From assembly GCA_028288945.1 (NCBI GenBank), contig JAQGHH010000221.1, positions 1-5,223 on the forward strand: DNA of 5,223 nucleotides, in the 5' to 3' direction. The notes under the pieces are model-generated. The model ran no database searches. It was not told the DNA's origin and saw nothing but the letters and a program-made list of their open reading frames with translations. This stretch comes from Phycisphaerales bacterium. Its GTDB lineage: Bacteria > Planctomycetota > Phycisphaerae > Tepidisphaerales > Tepidisphaeraceae. The position numbers and the translations under genes are program-made. Shown here piece after piece: positions 1 through 4,754 of the stretch (positions within the stretch are counted from its first letter, which is position 1; each line of letters begins with the position of its first letter).

Positions 1-178
1 GAAGTCCTGGTGGCAGCCGCGGGATCATGACCTGAAGAAATTGATGAGCAACGGAAGGAAAAGCCTCCCGCTGGCGGGCGAAAAGTCAAAGGTCACCGGC
101 GAAGGCACCCGCTACGGCAGCCGGCCCATCCGCACCACCAAGAAACACGCGAAGGCGGAACGAAAGCCGCAGCAGTAG
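1..178 (+). CDS. C-terminal end of an unrecognised basic protein (5' end outside window)
   Basis: An open frame runs from base 2 to a TAG at 176-178, giving the last 58 residues of a protein that starts before the window. The other two forward frames hit TGA within the first 35 bases and all three reverse frames contain stops, so this is the only frame that can code across the stretch. About four fifths of its codons end in G or C, like the genes around it. The visible part begins KSWWQPRDHDLKKLM and becomes very rich in Lys, Arg and Gln, ending RKPQQ. Such a basic, probably disordered tail fits a nucleic-acid-binding protein, but I recognise no domain or family and assign no function. It converges on the histidine kinase gene, 42 bp away. 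Coding status is fairly likely; identity is unknown. Confidence 0.55.
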   Translation, partial: KSWWQPRDHDLKKLMSNGRKSLPLAGEKSKVTGEGTRYGSRPIRTTKKHAKAERKPQQ

Positions 179-195
179 GTTCGGCTCCGCCGAAC
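179..195. terminator. Hairpin between converging genes, possible bidirectional terminator
   Basis: GTTCGGC (179-185) and GCCGAAC (189-195) form a perfect 7-bp stem with a 3-nt loop, starting on the base after the TAG of the upstream gene. The histidine kinase gene ends at 221 on the opposite strand, so the hairpin lies between two convergent 3' ends, where a terminator is expected. There is no T-run on either side, so it is not a classical intrinsic terminator. It could instead block 3' exonucleases or be a chance palindrome. Confidence 0.45.
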
Positions 196-220
196 ATTCC
201 CGCTCCATCCCCGCGCCGAC

Positions 221-1927
221 TCACCGCGCGCTGGGCCCATGCGTCTGCGACGGGTCAGTAAGATTGGTGTGGTACACCGGCAGGCGGATGGTGAACGTCG
301 TCCCCTCCCCGGGCGTACTGCGGACGGAGATGTTTCCTTCGTGCTCTTCGACGATCTTTCGGGCCACGGCGAGGCCGATGCCGGTGCCGCGATTGCCCTT
401 TGTCGAGTGGAACAGCTCGAACATGTGCTTCATCATCGACGGCGCGATGCCGGCACCGTTGTCGATCACTTCGAGTTGTGCCTGCCGATTGGGCTCGTCG
501 TAGCGGCACTCCACCCGCACGAGCCCCTCCTTCGTCTGCACCGCGTCGAGGGCGTTGCCCAGGAGATTGAGCAGGACCTGGTGCATGCCGCTGGGGTCCA
601 TCGGGATGGCGGGGTGGCCTTCTTCGACGTCGCCGACCACCATCACGCCTTTTTCATTCGCGCCCTGCGCCACAAGCTCCAGACATTCGTCCACGAGCGC
701 CTTGGGGTTGACCATCTCCAATTGCGGCTCGCGCTGCTTGCTGTAGGCGAGCAGGTTCATGGTGAGCTGGTAGATCTTGTCCAGGTTGCGGTGAACGATG
801 CGCCAGCCTTTGGAGGCCTGGAGGAGGTTGCTGCCGCGGAGGCCCATCTCGACGACGTCCGCGCCGCCCTGAAGCGCCTGGAGGATGTTCTTGATCGAAT
901 GCGATAGGGCGGCGGTCGTCTCGCCCACCGCGGCCAAACGCTCGGCCTCCAACTGCGCCTGGTAGAGCTTGGCGTTTTGAATGGCCATGCCGGCCTGCAG
1001 GCCGATGGCGGTGAGCAGGCGCAATTGCTCGGGCGCGTAGGTGTAATTGCGAACGGAACTATCGATATAGATAACGCCGGTGGTCTCGTCGCCCCCCTTG
1101 TCGCTGAGCTTGCGGGCCTTGATCGGGACGCACAGCGCGGAGCGGATACCCAGGTTGTGGACGCTCTTGCCCTTACTGAACCGCCGGTCGGCCATCGCGT
1201 TGGTCGAGAGCACGCCTTCGCCGGTGCGAAGGACGTGATTGATGATCGTGCGTGAGGCGTGGATCTTTTCGTTGCCCGGCTTGCCGTCCGCCGACTCTGC
1301 GACCGGGCGCGCCTCGGCGTCCTCGCGGGTGCGGACGACCGTCGGCACGAGCTCGTTGGTCTTCGGATCGATCAATAGGATGATGCCCCGATCCGCCTTC
1401 ATGTGCTCGAAGATCAGATCCATCACCACTTCCAGGACCTGATCGACGTTAAAGCTGGTGCCCAGCGCCGCACCGAGCTGGTACATGATCTTGAGATTGC
1501 CCATCGCCGCCGCGGCGGGCTCGGGCACGGCCAGCACCATCGAATCTTCGCTCGACGGCATAGTCGCCATGATGGCGCTGTCCATGCCGGCTTCTTCGCC
1601 CGCCAGCGTGACGTTGCCCCGGCTGGTGCGCGACACACCTGGCTGCGCGCCGAAGACCATCAGGGTCCGGCCCACGCGCACCTGGTCGCCCACCTTCAGC
1701 ACGACGATCTTTTCGACCCGTGCGCCGTTGACGTAGGTGCCGTTGGAGCTGCCCATGTCGCGCAGGACCCAATTGCCGTCCTGCGGGAGCAGCTCGCAAT
1801 GGCGGCGCGAGACGGTGTTGTCGGTCAGCGGAAGCTGCCGGCTGTCGCGCCCGACGAGCGCGGGGGAGTCCGGCAATTCAAATCGCCGGCCCTTGTCGGG
1901 ACCTTGTAAGACCAAAAGTGTGAGCAC
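221..1927 (-). CDS. Soluble FHA-GAF sensor histidine kinase
   Basis: A 568-aa two-component kinase. Residues about 1-95 form an FHA domain, a phosphothreonine-binding module, with G26-R27, S40-R-R-H43, S60-S-N-G63 and N67-G68. A linker of about 50 residues follows, then a GAF-type domain (about 145-325, from NLKIMYQLG to MAIQNAKLY) whose ligand cannot be read from sequence. The transmitter has an H-box ALSHSIKN with likely phospho-acceptor H343. Its ATP-binding domain has an N-box (N454-LLGNALD), G1 DNGAG (489-493), F-box FELF (503-506), G2 GTGIGL (514-519) and G3 GEGT (540-543). No signal peptide or membrane segment is seen, so it should sense an internal cue or a phosphoprotein. The start is GTG at 1927: an in-frame TAA lies only 15 bp upstream (1940-1942), and the FHA fold begins almost at once. 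No clear Shine-Dalgarno site precedes it. It has no receiver domain; the lone receiver gene at 3772-4191 is a possible but unproven partner. The family is certain, the pathway unknown. Confidence 0.93.
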   Translation of the reverse strand: MLTLLVLQGPDKGRRFELPDSPALVGRDSRQLPLTDNTVSRRHCELLPQDGNWVLRDMGSSNGTYVNGARVEKIVVLKVGDQVRVGRTLMVFGAQPGVSRTSRGNVTLAGEEAGMDSAIMATMPSSEDSMVLAVPEPAAAAMGNLKIMYQLGAALGTSFNVDQVLEVVMDLIFEHMKADRGIILLIDPKTNELVPTVVRTREDAEARPVAESADGKPGNEKIHASRTIINHVLRTGEGVLSTNAMADRRFSKGKSVHNLGIRSALCVPIKARKLSDKGGDETTGVIYIDSSVRNYTYAPEQLRLLTAIGLQAGMAIQNAKLYQAQLEAERLAAVGETTAALSHSIKNILQALQGGADVVEMGLRGSNLLQASKGWRIVHRNLDKIYQLTMNLLAYSKQREPQLEMVNPKALVDECLELVAQGANEKGVMVVGDVEEGHPAIPMDPSGMHQVLLNLLGNALDAVQTKEGLVRVECRYDEPNRQAQLEVIDNGAGIAPSMMKHMFELFHSTKGNRGTGIGLAVARKIVEEHEGNISVRSTPGEGTTFTIRLPVYHTNLTDPSQTHGPSAR

Positions 1928-2054
1928 AGCAACGCCAGCTTACCGGAGAGGTGAACCGAAAGTAAAAAACATTCCGTCGAGGTTGCGCGCCCATGTATTT
2001 ATCGGACCGCACTCCTCCACAAGGCCGCCCGCGACACGCACCACCCTATGGCCC

Positions 2055-2060
2055 ATTATA
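2055..2060 (-). promoter_or_regulatory. Candidate -10 box for the histidine kinase gene
   Basis: Read on the - strand these bases are a perfect TATAAT, about 128 bp before the kinase GTG start and pointing toward it. Transcription would begin near 2048 and leave a leader of about 120 nt. No good -35 hexamer stands 16-18 bp upstream and there is no TG extension, so an activator or chance is possible. The rest of the 209-bp divergent spacer (1928-2136) shows nothing else I can support, including no obvious cinA promoter. Confidence 0.4.
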
Positions 2061-2136
2061 CCTCAATAGTACGGGCTCGATCCCGCGATATTCCGATGCC
2101 GTTGCAATTCCGGGCGTGCCCCTCACAATCGCCGTC

Positions 2137-3540
2137 ATGGACGCCATCATCCTCTCGATCGGCGACGAACTGGTGCTCGGCCAGACGATCGACACAAACT
2201 CAGCCTGGCTGAGCCAGCAGTTGGCGGCCCTCGGCGTCTGGGTCCGCGCCCATGCGACTGTCCCCGATGACCAGACGGCCATCGAGCAAGCGATCCGGCA
2301 GTCCGCGGCTCACTGCGATTTCCTCATCATCTCGGGTGGAATCGGCCCCACCGAAGACGATTTGACTCGACAAGCATTGGCCGCCGTGATGGGCGTTCCG
2401 CTGGAAGAGAACGCCGAGTGGATGACCGAACTGCACAAGTTCTTCGAGGCTCGGGGGCGACCGATGCCGGCCATCAATCGCATACAAGCCATGATCCCAC
2501 GCGGGGCGAAGATGCTGTTCAACACCGCGGGCACCGCCGCGGGGATACACGCAGTGGTCGAGGGTGCGGGAGAGGGTTCAGGGTTCGGGGTTCAGGGTTC
2601 AGGAAAAGAACGGATTGAACCGAAACCTAGTACCTCCCTGACCCCTGAACTCTCTTCGAGCCTGAGCCTCAGAGAAAGCCGAACCCCGAACCCTGCTGCC
2701 TGCCAAGTCTTCGTCACGCCCGGCGTACCCAAAGAAATGAAGGCCATGTTCGCGCGCGACGTCCTGCCGATCGTGAAATATGCTTCGGGCGGCGCTGTGA
2801 TCCTTTCCCGCACGCTGCACACCTTCGGACTCGGCGAAAGCGCGATCGCTGAGAAACTCGGCGACCTGATGAACCGCGGCCGTAACCCGTCGGTCGGAAC
2901 CACTGTCTCGGGCGGCGTCGTCTCATTGCGCATCAATTCACGCTTTCCTGCCGAGCCACAAGCCCGCGAAGAACTCGCCCGGACCGAAGGAGCCTGCCGG
3001 GACGCGATCGGTGATTTGATCTACGGACAAGACGAGCAGACGCTCGCCGAAGTGGTGGCCGGCCTGCTGCGCGCGGACTCAACCGCGACGCAGTTCGCGC
3101 CGGCGGTGGCCACCGCGGAATCGTGTACCGGCGGTTTGCTCGCCAAGATGCTGACGGATGTCCCCGGCTCCAGCCGCTATTTCCGCCAGGGGTATGTCAC
3201 CTATTCCAACGAGGCCAAGCATGACTTGCTGCGTGTTCCCACGGAACTCATCGCGCGGCACGGGGCCGTAAGCCAACCGGTCGCCGAGGCGATGGCCCGC
3301 GGCGCACAAACCCAGTCGGGGGCGGCGTACACACTCGCGATCACTGGCATCGCCGGCCCCGAGGGCGGAACTCCGCAAAAGCCGGTCGGCACGGTCTGGA
3401 TCGCCCTCGCTTCTCCCCAGGGCGTCCAGTCGCGCGTTTTTCTCTTCCCTGGCGACCGCGAAATGGTCCGCGACCGCTCGGCAAAGATGGCCCTCACCCT
3501 TCTCCGATTCCAACTGATGGGCAAACCATTCCCCGTCTAA
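2137..3540 (+). CDS. cinA: CinA-family protein (MoCF-like domain plus NMN deamidase domain) with an in-frame insertion
   Basis: A 467-aa CinA/PncC-type protein. The N-terminal MoCF-biosynthesis-like domain (about 3-215) shows GDELVLGQTIDTNS (9-22), SGGIGPTEDD (66-75) and PGVPKEM (195-201). The C-terminal CinA domain (about 300-460) shows AESCTGG (327-333, with the probable catalytic Ser329), GYVTYSNEAK (352-361) and AITGIAGPEGG (401-411). In this family the C-terminal domain converts nicotinamide mononucleotide to nicotinate mononucleotide, recycling NAD breakdown products; some members also carry a pyrophosphatase activity in the N-terminal part. ATG 2137 is chosen because the fold begins at once (MDAIILSIGDE). 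The frame stays open back to ATG 1993, but those 48 residues look like spacer translation. No strong Shine-Dalgarno site is visible. Residues about 145-188 are an extra low-complexity Ser/Pro/Glu/Arg-rich segment encoded by heptamer repeats; without it the length is about 423, normal for the family. No frameshift or stop is seen, so the gene is probably functional. Confidence 0.93.
   Translation: MDAIILSIGDELVLGQTIDTNSAWLSQQLAALGVWVRAHATVPDDQTAIEQAIRQSAAHCDFLIISGGIGPTEDDLTRQALAAVMGVPLEENAEWMTELHKFFEARGRPMPAINRIQAMIPRGAKMLFNTAGTAAGIHAVVEGAGEGSGFGVQGSGKERIEPKPSTSLTPELSSSLSLRESRTPNPAACQVFVTPGVPKEMKAMFARDVLPIVKYASGGAVILSRTLHTFGLGESAIAEKLGDLMNRGRNPSVGTTVSGGVVSLRINSRFPAEPQAREELARTEGACRDAIGDLIYGQDEQTLAEVVAGLLRADSTATQFAPAVATAESCTGGLLAKMLTDVPGSSRYFRQGYVTYSNEAKHDLLRVPTELIARHGAVSQPVAEAMARGAQTQSGAAYTLAITGIAGPEGGTPQKPVGTVWIALASPQGVQSRVFLFPGDREMVRDRSAKMALTLLRFQLMGKPFPV
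2574..2695. repeat. Heptamer inverted-repeat element inserted in frame in cinA
   Basis: The left arm is four tandem 7-bp units, GGGTTCA or GGGTTCG, at 2574-2601 plus a partial unit to 2603. The right arm carries the same words on the opposite strand. GAACCCCGAACCCTG (2681-2695) is the exact reverse complement of 2579-2593, a perfect 15-bp match, and a nested CCTGAAC (2644-2650) complements GTTCAGG (2597-2603). Degenerate inverted units also lie around 2636-2652. The probable insertion, judged by the protein, is about 2569-2700, or 132 bp (44 codons). No transposase is present. I saw no clear target-site duplication. Confidence 0.85.
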
Positions 3541-3545
3541 CGATC

Positions 3546-3560
3546 CTGCCACTGTGGCAG
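3546..3560. other. Perfect 15-bp palindrome just after cinA
   Basis: CTGCCAC-T-GTGGCAG is a perfect 7-bp inverted repeat around one base, starting five bases after the cinA stop. As RNA it would fold as a 6-bp stem with a 3-nt loop, but no T-run follows, so it is a poor intrinsic terminator. As DNA it has the symmetry of a dimeric regulator's operator, and it lies about 176-190 bp upstream of the predicted sigma-54 start site, a usual distance for an enhancer-binding protein. Neither role is proven. Confidence 0.45.
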
Positions 3561-3709
3561 TAAGCATCGGGGACCCCGCAGGGTTTGGCAGAAATGCTGG
3601 TACAGGGCTCGAAGTCCACATCCTAAAACCCGCCATCGCATAAAATCGTAATTGTCTTATCCTTCGTCACTTACGGTAAATGATTAGGGCGGATTTTTGA
3701 TCTCTTATT

Positions 3710-3725
3710 CGGCACGGCCCTTGCC
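3710..3725 (+). promoter_or_regulatory. Candidate sigma-54 (-24/-12) promoter for the response regulator gene
   Basis: CGGCACG (3710-3716), a 4-bp spacer and TTGCC (3721-3725) match the sigma-54 consensus TGGCACG-N4-TTGCW at every position but two, the first T and the last W. The invariant GG (3711-3712) and GC (3723-3724) are exactly 10 bp apart. The predicted start is near 3736, giving a leader of about 36 nt before the receiver ATG. It lies in an intergenic spacer, on the correct strand. Such promoters need an AAA+ enhancer-binding protein, which is not encoded in this window. No convincing sigma-70 promoter was found in the same spacer. Confidence 0.5.
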
Positions 3726-3738
3726 AATAGCATAGCAA

Positions 3739-3753
3739 GCCCGACGTTCGGGC
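3739..3753 (+). other. GC-rich hairpin in the predicted leader of the response regulator gene
   Basis: GCCCGA (3739-3744) and TCGGGC (3748-3753) form a 6-bp stem with a CGT loop. It is followed by GGGGTTT and soon by a further GTTT, so it has weak terminator or attenuator character. It lies within a few bases of the start predicted for the sigma-54-like site, where a 5' hairpin could protect the transcript. It might instead be the cinA terminator, though it is about 200 bp downstream of that gene. Confidence 0.35.
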
Positions 3754-3771
3754 GGGGTTTGCGTTTCCATT

Positions 3772-4191
3772 ATGGTTCAGGTGCCCAATCCAACCCGCTT
3801 TACCGTCCTACTCGCCAACGAGCAGGAGGGGTGGCATCAGACCGTTCGGCGGTTGCTTGAGCCGCAGGGCGTGCAAACGCTTTCAGCCCGCAACGGCCGC
3901 GAGGCGCTTCAGTTGATTGAGAGCAAACCGGTGCACGTGGCCGTGCTCGATACCCAAATGCCCCAACTGGGCGGCATGCAGGTCGTCAAACTGATGCGCG
4001 AAATGCAAAAAGCCCCTCCCGCCATTCTCCTGACCAACGAATTAAGCAGCCATCTCCTCCGCGAAGCCTTGGGCATGCACGTATTCAGCGTGCTGAGTAA
4101 ACCCGTGGATTTCAACGTGCTCCTCGACACATTGGCCCGCGTTCTAAGGCGCTACCATGAGAGCCGCTGGCCGGGGGAAATGAAGCATTGA
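3772..4191 (+). CDS. Single-domain response regulator (CheY-like receiver)
   Basis: A 139-aa protein made almost wholly of one receiver domain (about 10-128) with no output domain. Visible landmarks are the phospho-acceptor D60 in AVLDTQMPQLGG, the switch threonine T88 in AILLTNE, and the conserved lysine K110 in VLSKPVD. The usual acidic pair after the first beta strand (Asp-Asp) is replaced by N16-E17 in VLLANEQE, so magnesium binding and phosphorylation kinetics may differ, although the glutamate could still coordinate metal. Such proteins act by binding partners or as phosphorelay carriers in the cytoplasm. The ATG at 3772 has no good Shine-Dalgarno site; the nearest purine run, GGGG at 3754-3757, is 14 bp away. 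The gene sits between cinA and groES, with a sigma-54-like promoter upstream and a 154-bp spacer downstream lacking an evident terminator. The FHA-GAF kinase nearby is a candidate partner only by proximity. Confidence 0.9.
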   Translation: MVQVPNPTRFTVLLANEQEGWHQTVRRLLEPQGVQTLSARNGREALQLIESKPVHVAVLDTQMPQLGGMQVVKLMREMQKAPPAILLTNELSSHLLREALGMHVFSVLSKPVDFNVLLDTLARVLRRYHESRWPGEMKH

Positions 4192-4220
4192 GTACGAAGG
4201 AAGATGAGTACGAAGGAAGA
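4189..4220. repeat. 16-bp tandem duplication over the response regulator stop codon
   Basis: TGAGTACGAAGGAAGA occurs twice, exactly and head to tail, at 4189-4204 and 4205-4220. The TGA that begins the first copy is the stop codon of the receiver gene. Two identical copies imply a recent slippage or duplication. A 15-codon frame from the ATG at 4204 follows but looks non-coding. Confidence 0.85.
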
Positions 4221-4284
4221 CACGGGACGCGGTGATCGATGCGAAGAATGAATGCAGGGTATCGCACACCGGCGCCGCAACGAC

Positions 4285-4326
4285 TGACAACGGACCACGG
4301 ACCACTGACAAACGACCACTGACAAC
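4285..4326. repeat. Six-unit heptamer array before groES
   Basis: Six contiguous 7-bp units fill 4285-4326 with no gap. They are of two types: TGACAAC (units 1 and 6, with TGACAAA as unit 4) and GGACCAC (units 2 and 3, with CGACCAC as unit 5). All fit NGACNAM. The array ends 5 bp before the groES Shine-Dalgarno core, so it forms part of the groES leader. Unlike the other two heptamer loci it has no inverted partner in the spacer. Between 4221 and 4284 I see nothing recognisable. Confidence 0.8.
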
Positions 4327-4331
4327 CCTTT

Positions 4332-4337
4332 AAGGAG
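4332..4337 (+). promoter_or_regulatory. Strong Shine-Dalgarno site of groES
   Basis: AAGGAG lies 8 bp before the groES ATG at 4346, a near-ideal match and spacing. It fixes the start codon and contrasts with the kinase, cinA and receiver genes, which have no clear site. Confidence 0.9.
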
Positions 4338-4345
4338 TAAACGAC

Positions 4346-4636
4346 ATGGCTAAGCTTCGTCCCCTCGGTGACAAAATCCTCGTCAAGCGCGTCGAGGCAG
4401 AGAGCAAGACCAAAAGCGGAATTGTCCTTCCCGACACCGCCAAGGAAAAGCCCCGCCGGGGCAAGGTCCTGAGCGTCGGAGAAGGCAAGCGCCTCGACAC
4501 GGGCGAACGCGCCCCGGTCAACGTGAAGAAAGGCGACGAGGTCATCTTCGCCAGCTACGCCGGCACCGAAATCAAGCTCGACGGCGAAGAGCTCATGATC
4601 ATGAGCGAGGACGATATTCTCGCCGTCGTCGAGTGA
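4346..4636 (+). CDS. groES: Co-chaperonin GroES (Hsp10)
   Basis: A 96-aa protein of normal GroES length. In the cytoplasm GroES forms a seven-membered lid that closes the GroEL folding chamber in an ATP-dependent cycle. It begins KLRPLGDKILVKRVE. The mobile loop (about 17-33) carries the hydrophobic GroEL-contact segment GIVLPD (25-30). The core continues KPRRGKVLSVGEG (35-47), the conserved KKGDEVIFASYAGTEIKLDG stretch (61-80), and a C-terminal EELMIMSEDDILAVVE (81-96). groEL follows on the same strand after 118 bp, a long gap for this operon, filled by an inverted repeat. No CIRCE operator (TTAGCACTC-N9-GAGTGCTAA) is visible upstream, so classic HrcA repression is not supported in the part seen. 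No base change or truncation suggests loss of function. Confidence 0.98.
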   Translation: MAKLRPLGDKILVKRVEAESKTKSGIVLPDTAKEKPRRGKVLSVGEGKRLDTGERAPVNVKKGDEVIFASYAGTEIKLDGEELMIMSEDDILAVVE

Positions 4637-4643
4637 TGGAGGA

Positions 4644-4732
4644 AGTTGCCAGTTGCCAGTTGCCGGTTGCCAGTAAGAGGCGGCAGGCGCATCTGGTCCT
4701 CACTGGCAACCGACAACTGGCAATTGGCAACT
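4644..4732. repeat. Large heptamer-built inverted repeat between groES and groEL
   Basis: The left arm (4644-4674) is three AGTTGCC units, one GGTTGCC and a partial AGT. The right arm (4702-4732) is its reverse complement with 29 of 31 positions matching. The variant GGTTGCC unit is in the same place in both arms. In a groES-groEL transcript one mismatch becomes a G-U pair (4652 with 4724) and the other is C-A (4663 with 4713). After a 2-nt bulge a further GAGG/CCTC stem (4677-4680 with 4698-4701) leaves a 17-nt loop. No T-run follows, so readthrough into groEL is expected. It could stabilise or process the mRNA and set the GroES to GroEL ratio. Confidence 0.92.
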
Positions 4733-4740
4733 ATTCAATC

Positions 4741-4745
4741 AGGAG
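4741..4745 (+). promoter_or_regulatory. Shine-Dalgarno site of groEL
   Basis: AGGAG lies 9 bp before the ATG at 4755 and just 8 bp after the inverted repeat ends. The hairpin therefore stops short of covering the site, leaving it single-stranded and available to ribosomes. Confidence 0.88.
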
Positions 4746-4754
4746 AACCCAACC

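Noticed and set aside
239..907. 222-codon open frame on the + strand, antisense to the kinase
   Set aside because: Shadow of the kinase gene in high-GC DNA. It is rich in His, Val, Leu and Arg with no domain, and the opposite strand encodes clear kinase motifs.
1403..1909. 168-codon open frame on the + strand, antisense to the FHA-GAF region
   Set aside because: Shadow frame; the - strand carries the FHA motifs across the same bases.
1993..2136. 48-codon N-terminal extension of cinA to ATG 1993
   Set aside because: The residues are Pro/Arg-rich with no similarity to the CinA fold, which begins exactly at the ATG at 2137. The stretch overlaps the divergent promoter region, including the TATAAT on the other strand.
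2574..2695. Insertion sequence with a transposase
   Set aside because: The element is only about 130 bp and encodes no enzyme. At most it is a non-autonomous repeat.
3079..3636. 185-codon open frame on the - strand over the end of cinA
   Set aside because: Antisense shadow of the conserved CinA C-terminal domain, with no recognisable motif of its own.
3652..3682. Sigma-70 promoter with TTGTCT and TAAATG
   Set aside because: The spacer between the boxes is 19 bp and both hexamers are weak; the sigma-54-like site downstream is a much better match.
4204..4251. 15-codon frame MSTKEDTGRGDRCEE after the receiver gene
   Set aside because: It arises from the 16-bp duplication, has no ribosome binding site that is not part of the repeat, and resembles nothing known.
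4644..4732. CRISPR array or intrinsic terminator
   Set aside because: Units are contiguous heptamers with no spacers, so it is not CRISPR. The hairpin lacks a T-run and lies inside the groES-groEL operon, so full termination is unlikely.
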